Positions 36,026-47,763 of a stretch of DNA of 64,000 nucleotides are shown one piece after another (positions within the stretch are counted from its first letter, which is position 1; the number at the start of each line of letters is the position of its first letter). A program made the translations under genes and the position numbers. The notes under the pieces are model-generated. The model had not been told where the DNA came from, did not search any database, and saw only the letters and a list, made by a program, of their open reading frames with translations. Source of the stretch: Phascolomyces articulosus. Taxonomy: Eukaryota; Mucoromycota; Mucoromycetes; Mucorales; Lichtheimiaceae. Location: assembly GCA_025677815.1 (NCBI GenBank), contig JAIXMP010000034.1, positions 186,001-250,000 of the forward strand, read 5' to 3'.

Positions 36026-37288
36026 TTAAGACAGCAAAGAAACGAAAGACGTCGAGAAAAAAGAAGACAGGAGCAACCAAAGGTTGATCATAGAGAAGCG
36101 CAGCCTACTGTTTGCACATGTGGCAGATTGTTCAGGCACCCAAAGAACATTCTTCAGCATGTTTTAAGCGGTGCTCATGATAAGTATATGAGAACTCGTA
36201 ATCAAATGCAACCAATTGCTAGACCGAGTAAAATAGCTGTTGATGATTTTTACAACAACGATGATTTTAACTATGGAGATAATTTTTATTCTGGTTCTGG
36301 TTCTGATTCTGATTCTAATCAGGGGAAGGGAGTTTATAGTGATGTTCAGGATACGGAATCTCTTCCTGTAGCTATTGTATGTGCTTTTATGGTTACTAGA
36401 TATATAAAAATGATTTTTTCTAACATGTTACTTATGAAAAGGATGACGATGAAGAAGTGCAACAAAAATGAAGATCCTCCCATTGTGTATGCCAATTATT
36501 TGACGTTGGATTTTTCAGCAACCACTGAACTGAATAACAATCCAAACTTTCCATATCGTAACAAGCTGGACTTTCTTCTACGGGCCTTTTTCGATGCTGA
36601 TGATCATCTCATGTCATTAACATTAAAGCAACGAACTCTGGAACTAATCAGCAGTGTCTTTGAAGTGATTCGTGGTGAACCAGATTTAAAGGTTCCATCA
36701 AAATACTGGTTTAGGTGGCACACCGAAACATTGGAACCACGAATGAAAGTGACAGTCGAGGAGAAAATCAAAAAAACCACAACCATAGTAAATAACCATG
36801 AAGAAATGATAGAAGAACGTATTAAATATTACATGTATAAGCCATCCGAAATATTGACACACTTGCTCGCAAATCCCAAAATGTCCCCTCGCTTAAGTGC
36901 CCTCCCTGATTTTACTCATGATCAGCGTATATCGTTAGCACAAGGGGATAAATGGAAGGAGTGTCCACTCTTTCGACATCCCATGCTAAGAAATAATCAT
37001 GGTGTTGATCTCTGGGTCGGTGATTTCGTACTTGACAGTTTTGATGGTGGGCAATACAAAATTACATCTTTTCTCATGGTAAATAATGTGGAAATGGCGT
37101 TATTATGGTCATTCAGTGCGTTACCTCATGAATGGCAGTATCCATCAAGAATTCTTTTATCTATTCATGCTGATGGAAAACCAATGCTTAATTATCTTCC
37201 TGTTGATCAATTACGAATCCACCCTACAAATAACGTGTATATACTAGTAGCAATATCTTTCCCTCTCTATTCTTCACATTTTCTGTAA
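36026..37288 (+). mobile_element. transposon-like ORF, probably decayed
   Basis: Open frame from 36026 to 37288 without introns, unlike the neighbouring genes. It begins in an arginine/glutamate-rich tract (RQQRNERRREKRRQEQ), followed by a Cys-x-Cys motif (PTVCTCGRLFRHPKNILQH) that could bind zinc with the His residues, an acidic/Ser-Asp stretch, and a globular part with YRNKLDFLLRAFFDADDH and GVDLWVGDFVLDSFDGGQYK. The upstream frame (KPIGRITGDSNRQE) is separated from it by a single TGA at 36023-36025, which looks like a CGA-to-TGA change. Composition and layout recall the N-terminal region of fungal Tnp2/KDZ-type transposon proteins, but I cannot place the family firmly and no catalytic triad is seen. 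Some possible downstream coding (GAT CAT GTT frame, DHVVLSDPIRTPPSIYREQ) lies near 37580-37650. No terminal repeats were found. Confidence 0.45.
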
Positions 37289-40200
37289 TTGCCTCTATTA
37301 TTTCTTCCTCCGTTTAAAAAATAAACAAGCTTGTTTTGTGGCCCAAAAGTGAGAACAAATATCTTTTTTTTATAATTTTTAATATAAGGAGATCTGTTAC
37401 AGGTGTAGATCAATTTTCGACTAGTAACACCACCATAAATAGAAGAATGAGAAAATAAGATAAATGTCTTCTTACAGCAAAGCAAGATAATATGATATTA
37501 TTGACGAGCAATTACGAGCCCAGAGCATTTTCGCAAAAAATCAAAAATCTCTAATACTGTATAATAGATGTCGATACAAGATCATGTTGTTCTATCAGAT
37601 CCAATCCGTACACCTCCATCAATATATCGGGAACAAAATATGGAATGGCAATAGTGTCATCGACCTCGTCACCCGGTTATGAAGTTGTCCGATATATCAT
37701 CTAAACAGTATACTGGTTTGATCGCAGCTTATTGTTGTATATCATAATATTCAGAATCTCTGTGAGATTCACTGTGAATATAATCGCCAGAAGGTTGATA
37801 ATAGTAAAATGTTGTTTGCATTGAAATTAATAAAAAGAAGTAAAAAGTTAAAATGAAGTAATGCCAGACGCATAATGAAAGTTTGGCTTTTAAAAGGATC
37901 AAATTCCTCTGGATGCCATTTTCTATTGATCGATGGTATAAGTACATAGTGTATGATGACTAGAAAAAAAAATATATTATAAAAAATATGTCAATAAAAC
38001 TAATAATATTCAATACTGATTCGACATCGTTCATTGAATCTCTAAAAACTTCATTGAGTTGACGAAAAGTATATTGGTGAAACAAATTGTTCAGAGCACC
38101 AAGTAAAAATTACATTTGCAGATCTCAAAAAAGTATATCTGATTCTCCCAAAAAGTACATTCTCAAACGTAAAATATTGTAGTTCAATATTATTATATCA
38201 TCTTACAAGTTTCTTCAGCTTTTATTTCAATATCATAAACTGCAACAGCACCTAGTAAGGTGCAGAATGGTTAATGCCAGAGCCTAGATATAGTTGTTTT
38301 TAGAAAGAGCTGTATAATAAAAGTTGTCAATGTTAATGAAATAATTGATGGAATAAGGTAAAGAGAACCAATTAAAAATAACATAAATATCAACGCACCT
38401 GCTGCATTCAATTGTTGGCCACGCGCTATTACTTTTTGCATCTGGATTACATTCATTATATATTCCCAATCAAAAATAGGCATAAATCAGTCTCCAAAAC
38501 GGTATTGAAAACCTTACCGTTGGCAAGCACGCGCAAAGATTGATCACCATGCTTTGTCTATACTTCTTTATTTTGTTGCGTCATGGTATATTTTTAGTAT
38601 TAGATGTTACATTTGCTGTACCACTACATAGTCTTATATAAAGGCTATGCTTTTGTAAAAATAAATCTTTAGCTTTTGGCATGGTGAAGCGCTGCTCTTG
38701 TCTGTTCTTATATTGTTGATTGTTGTAAAGAAGTGCTCGTGCTCCTGGCTTGGCGTCGCCACCAGATGACGCAAAAATAGAAACAACAGTTGCATACGCA
38801 ACAGTTTGATCAATGTACTCTGTTACAAATTCATGACTGGACGGATTTGGTACTTCCTGAAGATATGCTAATCCAACTATATACTGTGTGCTTAAATATC
38901 AGTATATAATCGTAATACAATAAGGAATTCGGTTAGTCTCACTTACGGTTTAAAGTATCATTCCTGTTCATTTTAAAAGTGCTGTAGTGAGAGATTGGAA
39001 AGAAAAAGTGATAAAAAATTGTCGGTATACAGTTATAGTTTTTTTATTCAGGAATTTGAATCATCATCCTTTTTATGCTTTTTCATTTTACTGACAAAAG
39101 TATTCATTGGTGATAGAAAAATAAAATTCATTGTAAAAGTTGCCAAAAATACTTATATACCATTCTAATCCAAATATGAATAGACCTTGTCTTCATGTTC
39201 AGATCTAAATTTGAGTGCATGTTGAAACATCGATTGTATTAATAAAATGAGTGATACTTTTGTTGTTTGGAGCTCAATTTCATGGACTTTCTCGTAAAAA
39301 TGAATCATCTTCCTCTGATATCATGACTGATCAAATTTTCTTTTATAATATTGATAGGCAGTAAAATGCATTAAAAATTTTGAAAGTCCAATAATAAAAC
39401 TTGTTTGAATTTCGTTATTGAGCTTTCATGGCTCACATAATATCATCGAAAAATGAAATTTTATTTTATGCAAAATTGAAAATTCATGGCGCGTGAAAGT
39501 AAAAATGGAGGGAACCAATAAGCCGAATGCATCTTTTTTTTTTTGTGCGGTTACAAAAATTGAATTATAAAAAATGGTCAAGCACGGACTTTTGCTCTAT
39601 ATATCTTTTATTAGAAAAACCAATGAATTACAAGAAAAAAAATGTAATTTGAAATAGGATCAGCTTTGAACGAATAGACAATGAATCATTTCATTTCTAG
39701 GAATGTCTCTTCTCATTTTCTTATCATAAGTGTCAATATTGTCTTAATAAATGAAAAAAAGGAAAAAATAAACAAGGTGCATATTACTTTTACTATACAG
39801 ATCAAGTACTCTTTTTGATTCTCCTTCCTCCTTCTCAACATATTAAAATTGACTGTCAGTTTTGTTCATCATTTATTACCAGTTATGGATGGGATGTTAG
39901 TGCTGCGGGCGTAATGAAATATTATTATCATACAGTTATGTTGTGTTGACACCTTTTTTTTTTTTCTGTCCGTCCAGTGCCACTTTCTCTCCGCCATCCG
40001 ACCGACATATACCAGTTTTTTAGAAGATAAAATCCTGATATCAGAATATAAAAGTGTCAACTTAATACATACTAATAAAGTTATTCAAAAATATAAGATC
40101 CAGACTTTGACAAGGCTGCTATGATAAATGATTGTTTTGGGTAGCATAGCAACTTTGAGACGTAAACAAATAGCTCTTTTTTTTTTATAATGTGAAAAAG

Positions 40201-40519
40201 ATGTGTGGATTATTTGACAAGACATTTTTATTTGTATTTACAAAGAGAGAAGGTCGTGTGACACTAAAACGGCAGCGGCATTATTAGTTCTGCAGGAAGA
40301 ATCATATAATTTGGTAATAATAATAACAGAAGCTTGTAACGATCCCCCTTCTCTCTTTACTCAACACAACTGTTTAATTCAACACACTTCCCACCCCCAA
40401 AACTCTTCAGTCAGTCAGTTAATCTCCCTTTTAACATCATCAAAACCTTTTCTTTTTCTTTTTTTTTTCTTTCTTTTCTCTTTTTCTTCCACACTAGTTT
40501 TTTTTTTTTTTTCATTATT
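37289..40519. other. gene-poor region with coding relics
   Basis: 3.2 kb with no complete gene. Minus-strand coding-like pieces occur: 38581-38883 (separate entry), short frames near 38284-38480 including IYNECNPDAKSNSAWPTIEC and a hydrophobic segment LIFMLFLIGSLYLIPSII, and a Tyr-rich tail at 37729-37810 (YYYQPSGDYIHSESHRDSEYY). They could be exons of one membrane-protein gene, but I could not join them in phase. The rest is AT-rich with T-runs (40495-40512) before the F-box gene. Confidence 0.4.
38581..38883 (-). pseudogene. 100-codon open frame without start, relic or unresolved exon
   Basis: Minus-strand frame directly after an ACAG acceptor-like site at 38884-38887, reading YIVGLAYLQEVPNPSSHEFV and continuing with TVAYATVVSIFASSGGDAKP to a TGA at 38581-38583. 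Amino-acid composition is protein-like, unlike the AT-driven frames around it. A short upstream frame MNRNDTLN with a GTAAGT donor near 38943-38975 could be its first exon, but the phase is wrong by one. Family unknown. Confidence 0.35.
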
Positions 40520-42535
40520 ATGGAACAACAACAACAGCACCAACAATTGTCTTGGATAAAACATCCCGAATTGAATATTACTCAAAATAAAAAAACAAAA
40601 TCTATTCAAGATATTCCAAGAGAAATCCTTTATTTGATTTTTGTTTGGCTTACAGGTGCAGATATTGAAAATATCGGCAAGGTAATCATATTAAACGAAA
40701 ACCCCCTCTTCCTCTCTCTTTCTTGGCCTTTCACCCCTACCTTTTTAATATTAGAAAAAAACAATGAAACTCGATTTTATTTAAACACATATCTATCTCT
40801 TATTATATATAGTGTAGTCGTACGTTACAGTTACTCATTCAAGATGACTACATGTGGAATGCCATGACCAAAGTACGATTTCCACGACTTTATGAGGAGA
40901 CATTGAATGAAATGCGTGATGGTCGAGAAAATAAACCCTTGTGTTGGCGTGATATTTATATGGTCAAAGGTGAGAATAAAAAAAAAAAGAAGAGATAAGC
41001 GGTGAAGCAAGTAGAAAGGAAATCTCAGTTTCACTAAAAACGGTTTTGTTTGTTTGTTCAGATGAGAATCGATTATCTGCAGCTGAGCACATGGTGATTA
41101 CACATATCAAACTTCCTTATTGGCGAATTGTCCATTCAAATGAAAGTTTATATGGAGCAACAGCCAAATTACATTCTGTTTGTTGGTTTGATGTAAGTCA
41201 TAATCTTTATCCTCTATATACCAATCAAATATAAGGAAAAAAAAACGATGTGTTATTTATGCATCATTATCATCTATATAAATAACAATAGGTGAGAGGA
41301 TTAATTGAAGGGGTTCCACCAGGAAAATATCGAGTTCAATGGCGCATGCGATTATCTCTTTCAGCACGTTGGAATGAGGCTTTTGAATTTACAGCTTCTA
41401 TTATTCCCGTAAGTATAGTTATTGGGATCATCCTTCTCCTGTTGATTAATAATAGGAAATGGATGATGCATAAATATCACTCAATTTATTGACATGTCAA
41501 TTTTGAAATATGCAACGTACTAATATTATCCTTTTCATGGTTATCCATGATAAATATTAGAGAAATCAATCATTAACACCTGATTTGGATGATATGGGAG
41601 GAGAAAAAGTTGTATCTTACATAACACCACCCAAATTTTATGCAAGAGAAGATGTGGTGACAAATACATGGATTTTGGTCACTATTCCTGGTGAAATTGA
41701 GATTAAAGATGGATATGCTGATATTCGTGTTTCTCACGAGAAAAAGACAAATTTTTGGAAAGCTGGTATTGTAAGTATGGACAAAAGATCCAACACTTGA
41801 AGGGTCTAATAAAATGTCATAATACTAACAATGATTTATGGTATATTATATAGGAGCTGGATTGGGTTCGATTGGTACCTGCAAGTGAAACAACAAGTGA
41901 TGGATTATTAATTGATTATGAAAGTCGTCATACATTTTATTGGCGAACAAGTCATGGCATGCGCACTTCATCATCATCGCACGATTTGACAACCGAAGAC
42001 ACTGTTTATAATAATAATGGTATGTGGTCGTCATCGTGGTGTGGTGATAGTGATAATGATGGAAGTGTGGATGATTTTTGGAATGATTCATAAAACACAC
42101 CCTTTATATATATCCCATCCCTTCTTCTCTCTCTTCTCTACATTTCCCATTATTTCTTTAATACTTCATATACACTATTAATCTATACTATTATTTTTCT
42201 TCTTCATCTTGGTTATTTGATTTGTTGTACGATTATTGTTAATCATAATACTATAAATATATATATATTCATACAATTTTTTATTATTATCTATATATAA
42301 AAAAATCTTGTGTTTTTTTTTCTCAATATGATTTTATATTGTATTTCTATTAGGTGCTATACCAACAACGATTAGGAACTATCAACAATCATCAAGTAAA
42401 TGGATCCGATATCTTGGATGTAATGTTTCTATTACTTGTCAATTGATATGGAAAGCCTTTGTTTATCCATTAACGGGTACTAACAGCGATAGTAACGACA
42501 ATAACTCAAATCCAAACAACAATCATGAACGATAA
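40520..42535 (+). CDS. F-box protein with phloem-protein-2 (PP2) domain
   Basis: Probable SCF substrate adaptor. Exons 40520-40681, 40831-40969, 41062-41192, 41292-41408, 41561-41770 and 41854-42093 give 332 residues with a stop at 42091-42093. The N-terminus is Gln-rich (MEQQQQHQQ), then an F-box (SIQDIPREILYLIFVWLTGADIENIGK/LLIQDDYMW, residues about 30-70). A PP2-type beta-sandwich follows (HVITHIKLPYW-like strand, AKLHSVCWFDVRGLIEGVPPGKYRVQWRM, FWKAGIELDWVRLVP), as in plant F-box/PP2 lectin-like proteins. The tail after VYNNN has two options: read-through to GMWSSSWCGDSDNDG and stop, or use of a GTATGT donor at 42020 joined to the acceptor at 42353. The second adds an in-phase exon 42354-42535 (IPTTIRNYQQSSSKWIRYLG...). 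The span given covers both. All other introns are 60-155 nt. Confidence 0.85.
42354..42535 (+). other. alternative last exon of the F-box/PP2 gene
   Basis: After a pyrimidine-rich tract ending TTTCTATTAG, the frame GAIPTTIRNYQQSSSKWIRY continues through CQLIWKAFVYPL to TAA at 42533-42535. Its phase fits the donor after AATAATAATG at 42019 exactly. The implied 334-nt intron is longer than the gene's others. Confidence 0.55.
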
Positions 42536-42875
42536 TCATCTTCACTACTGCTGTCCATCTCCTCTTTTTTCTTCCTCCACATTGCTGCAAATACCACTAG
42601 TGATATATAATTATTCAGCATTATATAATTGTACATATTTTACTTTTTTTTGCATAATTTATAAAGAAATAAAATAACATTTATACCAAACTTATTAAAA
42701 CAAGGAGTTCATACATAACCTGAAATTGTCACGTGGGAGCTCCATTGTTGTCGGAGGGAAGTAGCCGAGCATGCCAAGGCGTTTAATAATTGTTTGCTTC
42801 CTTTCATTCTTTTACTGATATTATATAAATCAACGGCATTTTTTTCACTTCTTCTACAATCATCATTTTTCATAT
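42536..42875. promoter_or_regulatory. upstream region of the sorting nexin gene
   Basis: 340 bp between the last F-box/PP2 exon and the nexin start codon. It contains a CACGTG palindrome at about 42731-42736, a possible bHLH site. Nothing else is seen. Confidence 0.4.
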
Positions 42876-45088
42876 ATGAATAACAGATCGTCAACAAGAG
42901 CATCATGTGGCTGCACCATTGATCGTTTGCTTCGACAAGAAGAAGCTTATATTTTTATTACAGGTGCTCAGAAACAATCGGATACACCTGCTGGTAAAAC
43001 CTACATTGCATACAATATCCGTATCTGTGTAAGCATAAATAATCTTGGGGAGGTTTTTTTTTTTTTACAATGTATATCGGAAACATGGACTTACACCCTA
43101 TTGATATGTTTTTATTTCTATCACCATCATGCATTATAATACTCCTCATTTCATAGGACACAGAAACAAAACGACGTTATAGTGAATTCGAATCATTACG
43201 ACGAGCATTAAGTCGACTTCATCCGACTCTCATCGTACCACCCATTCCCGAAAAACATTCTATAGGTAGTTATTTGAGAGAAAAAATGTAAAAGAGGAAA
43301 GGGAAATTCTTTAGAAAAAAATTGGATAAAATATATTCATTTGTCTATTCCCCCTCCCCTTTTCTTTTTTGAAATAGTGGATTATGCAGCACTTCAAACA
43401 CGAGTCAAAGATGATCTTCCTATGATTGAAAAAAGAAAACGTATGTTACAAACGTTTTTAAATCGAGTAGCAAATCATCCAGAATTAGGTCGAGATCATG
43501 TTTTTCATCGTTTCTTGGAAAGTGGTGTTGCTTGGGTAAATTATTGGAGTAGGACATACATTGACCACCTCACTGGAAATAAAGTGTTCCTATGCATTTT
43601 TTTTTTAAAAAAAAGTGGCTCACTCCTATCTATTTTTTTTTTAGTCTGATGTATTACATTCTCCACCCTTATCACAACTTCCAAAGAATCCATTACAAAT
43701 GGTGGTTAGTAAAGAAGTCAATGCCCAGGCACATAAATATAACATGATCCTTTCAAGTAATTTGATCCCGATACCCTCTGCTACTTATGTTCTCAAAAGT
43801 CCCGATCCTCGTTTTGAAGAATCAGAAAAGTTCACGTTCCGGATTGCTAATTATATGAGTAATAATCTTGACAAGAGTCAACGGAAAGTGATTCGTCGAC
43901 TTGGAGGTAATTCATTCATTATTATATATATATTCATCAAATGTTGGATGACGATGATCAAGGTGAATGAAGAAGTGATTGATAATTTTTTATTATTATA
44001 TATGTATGACTAGAATTGGCCAATGATTATGCTGAATTAGGAGCTGTCTATAACGGTTTCAGTTTGAATGAATCAGGTCCTGTTGCCAATGCGATTGAAA
44101 AGATTGGTCAAGCTGTTGATGCCTCATATACCGAATCGGCACAAATGGTAATTAATTTTTTTGGAAGGAAATATCTTTATGGATGCTATGGCACAGGGGT
44201 TGATTGATATAGATAATTGTTAATAATCTAGGTCACATCCTTGGAAGGTGAATTCGCTGAACCCATTCAAGAGCATTCCCAATTTGCCCACATTGTAAAA
44301 CAAGTATTACGCTTCCGTCATTTGAAACACGCACAAATGGAAATGATTGAAGGATCATTAGAAAGTAAAAAGGAAAATTTGGATAGTTTACAACGCATGG
44401 AAAGTGAAGCACGACGATTGGAAGAAGCCATTAGTCGAGAACGTACCATTGGTAGTAATGCGGTTGATATTGATGAATTGAATAACAATCATGTTTCTCA
44501 AAATACAATGGAAGAAGATGACCTATCTGGCACGACACCCGATATGAATGGTCAAAATGAATATCATTCTCCGTATAGTAATAACAACCACAATAATAGT
44601 AATGGGTCTTCTCCTATCAACAGCAGTTTCCAGTCTTCACAAGTAGATGCTTCTTATCCTCCCAGAAGAGCTACTAAAACTTGGGCAAGTCCTGTAAAAA
44701 TGATTAATGCTATGGGTCATTCATTACAAAATATCATTGATGTGGATCCAGAAGCTACTCGACGTAATCAAATTGGCAAGACAAAGGATGCCATGGATGT
44801 GGTAAGTTTTTGGATGGAATGTATTTTAAAGTTTTGTGATTCATCGAGTGTTTATCGCTTTGTTTCTTTTTATTTCTATAGTTACAAGAAGCTTTGGAAA
44901 TCACACGTAAAGATTTATCAGGTGCTTCAGCTGAATTACAAACAGAATTGGATCGATTTCAAAAAGAAAAAATTAAAGATCTTCGTGATATGTTGATTGC
45001 TTATGCCAAGATTCATATTCGTTATTGTCAAAGAAATTTGGAATCTTGGCAGGAAGCAAGAACTGAAGTGGATAAGATATCCATTTAA
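42876..45088 (+). CDS. PX-BAR sorting nexin, Snx41/Atg20 type
   Basis: Peripheral endosomal protein that binds PI3P and tubulates membrane in retrieval of cargo and in selective autophagy. Seven exons: 42876-43028, 43157-43265, 43378-43535, 43645-43906, 44014-44147, 44232-44801 and 44882-45088, in phase, 530 residues. The PX domain lies at about residues 18-115: [13 protein letters not shown], the PI3P-binding [13 protein letters not shown], then the proline segment [10 protein letters not shown] and [13 protein letters not shown]. The BAR region follows ([70 protein letters not shown]), with a disordered insert rich in Asn/Ser at about residues 330-410, then [20 protein letters not shown] to the end. 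The insert inside the BAR helix is typical of the Snx41/Atg20 group. Start is the first ATG in the frame. Confidence 0.9.
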
Positions 45089-45497
45089 ACAAATCTACCA
45101 TGTCTTTTTTTTTCTCTTTAGCGCACGCCACACTTCTATACACAACACATATCCCCACATCCTATATATACATATAACATAACATCTTTTTCTTTTTCTT
45201 CTTTTTTTTTACCCTCTTTTTTTTTCATGAACATGCATACCAAATTAAAGTATACATTTACACCCATCCTCCCCTTTTTTTTTCACAAAACCTTTTCTCC
45301 AACTTTCTTTTTTGCATTATTTTTTTTCTATAAAGCATCATTCGATTCTTTTCTTTTCTCATATTACTTTTTCTTTTATAGTTGTTTGGTAAGAATTGAT
45401 GATGAATGAGGAGGGGAAGTGATGAATCGGTGAATATAGTTATACACATGGGGCTATTTTTTTTATTCTATTGCGAACGTATGCTGCTTACATATGA
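45089..45497. other. intergenic, convergent 3' ends
   Basis: 409 bp between the stops of the sorting nexin (+) and the Tcd gene (-). It is strongly T-rich on the plus strand (45190-45380). Nothing else seen. Confidence 0.55.
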
Positions 45498-47319
45498 CTA
45501 ATTCCAAAACTTTTGGAATTCTTGTTCTAATTTAAATTGCTTATTTACATAATCGACCACATCTACAAATTATCGTGTTTCTCTCATTAGCTATTTTTGA
45601 AAAATGTTGTCAATTTCTATCCTTCCATTAAAAAAAGTGGAATAATATTTACCATCGCCGTAATATTTTCGAAGATCCGTATCCGGTGCTAAGGCATCAT
45701 GCGCTCGAGCTTCATCACGACTCATACATACTGTGTTTAATGAAGTCATTGGTTTGCTTCTATCCCATCTTGCCAAAGTCAATCGATCTTGAGGTCCTGT
45801 TAATATGCTTTTTGCATGCCATAATTCTTCAAAGATATAGATGACCTCATGTACATCAAGTGGAGGTTGGCTATATATAGTTTATCCAATTATTATCTCT
45901 TATTTTTCATTCATGATTACAAGTGAAATGCATAATTTCAATATGAGGAGGCACTTACAAGTTCTTGTATGTTTTTCGTTCCCGATCAGATACATCATAA
46001 TGGATTCGACCAAATAAATTATCCTTTAATCGAGTAGGGGGTGGAGGAAGTGCGGTAAAATCGGCCAACTGAAGAAGAATAAAGGTAGCAATGGTCATAC
46101 CAAACATACTAGGAATAGGACCAAGAATAGGCAAATTACGCGAACGGAAATCTGCTACGGGTGATAAAACTGAATCTTGAGGATCTGTTAAAAGTTTATC
46201 CAAAGTTAGTTTGAGTGATATTAAAAGAATTGATTGCCAATCCACCTTTATTGTTATTATTACCTTCTGGTAATGGTTTTTCAATACTTAATGCGATAGG
46301 AATGCCACGATCGATTTTAAGCATTTTTAATCTTCTTCGGTATACACGTGCCAATGGATCCTCTATCAATTACCGAAAAATAAGTAACTCCTTCTTTCTC
46401 AATAGTCAATATAAAGTAGCATATCCTTATGACGATTACCGAATGTATCACTGATATCTGAAATTTGTATCCGAGTAGGATCTGCTTTTGCACCCGCTCC
46501 CATGGATGAAATCAACTTGATTTGATGTTTATGACAATATTGTGCTATTGCCAGTTTTTCATCAATGTTATCAATAGTATCCACCACATAGGCAGGTCGG
46601 CCTGAAAAAAAATAAAAGTACATATATAAATATATATAACATTCAAATCATTCCTTTTTTTCATTCTTCCTCCATGTACACATGACCCACATATATATAC
46701 CTCCAAGCAGTGTATCCATATTAGCTGGTAATAATCGTTCAGTACAACACTCGACTTTAGAAAACGGAGCAATTTCCTTAAAATGTTTTTGAAGCACTTG
46801 GACTTTAGCCGACCCAACATCTTCCAAATTGGCCACTGCATGATAGGCCATATTACGACGGTTCAACCTTTTGGGATCAATTAAACGTAAATGTTGCACA
46901 CCTGATCGAAGTAACATGAGGGCGACCCATGACCCTACACTGCCAGCACCTACGACAATGACAAACGATCGACGGACTTGATCCACTCCTTGTTCACCCA
47001 AAAACGCAATATTACGTGCCAATTGTTCGTCAATCAATGCTTCGTCATAAGAACCATTCATAGAAGACGACCCATGGGCCATAGTAGAAATAGAAGCAGT
47101 CAAGTCAATGGTAGGTGTATTGGATTCTTGCAAGTCAAGTTGTCGTTTTAATACTTTAGAATTGAATCGACGTTGACTGGCTTGATAACTTAGGATAGCA
47201 GAAGCTGTTAATGCGGAAGCAGCAACAGCAGTTAATGTCATTTGAACAGCATTTGAATGGCGATCGAGTAATTCAGTGGTCGTATCGACCCACTGTTCCA
47301 CTTTGTCTTTCAAGGTCAT
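45498..47319 (-). CDS. tRNA threonylcarbamoyladenosine dehydratase (Tcd1/Tcd2, TcdA family)
   Basis: E1-like enzyme that uses ATP to cyclise t6A37 of ANN-decoding tRNAs to ct6A; the yeast forms sit at the mitochondrial outer membrane. Six minus-strand exons: 46701-47319, 46440-46601, 46264-46362, 45959-46184, 45653-45870 and 45498-45562, in phase, 462 residues. An N-terminal hydrophobic segment (VQMTLTAVAASALTASAILSY, residues about 25-46) is the probable membrane anchor. The ThiF fold begins with the nucleotide-binding FVIVVGAGSVGSWVALMLLRSG, then RLIDPKRLNRRNMAYHAV, YVVDTIDNIDEKLAIAQYC and ISSMGAGAKADPTRIQISDIS. The C-terminal part has LGPIPSMFGMTIATFILLQL. The last exon is only 65 nt and ends EFQKFWN. 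Length fits yeast Tcd1/2 (429/447). Which of the two paralogues it matches is not resolved. Confidence 0.93.
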
Positions 47320-47763
47320 TGAAGGGTTTGGGTGAGAAGGAACAAAAAATAGGTCGTGTTAAATGAAAAAAAAAAAGAAAGGGTGAGCAAAAAAAAAAAA
47401 AGGCTGAGATCGAAAATGTCGCGACAAGGCATTTTTGATGCCACTTGTTCTAATTTAACAACGCTTTTTTTTTCTTTTTCTCCTCCTCCCCACATAGTCC
47501 TTTCTCGTTTTGGGTTCATCTCGGTTCCTGACAGAAAACAACAACACCAAGGAAGGGGATTCCATTTTTTTTTCGTAAAACGAGAGATTATTCATCGCGT
47601 CCATTCATTCTACCTCTCTATTTTTTTTTTATAAAACACCAACCCACCCTATCATCGTAACAACCTAAAAAAAAAAGAAACCAACCCATCTTTTTTTTTA
47701 TTTCAGTAAAAACTCAACGTTCTTTTTCATCATCCATTCGTGTACCTTGCTTCAATCCATACC
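47320..47763. promoter_or_regulatory. divergent promoter TCD / COPG
   Basis: 444 bp between two start codons. It contains A10 and A12 tracts at about 47370-47401, a perfect 10-bp palindrome TGTCGCGACA at 47417-47426, a nearby GGCATTTTTGATGCC hairpin at about 47428-47442, and CT-rich leaders. The palindrome lies near the middle and could serve both genes. Confidence 0.55.
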
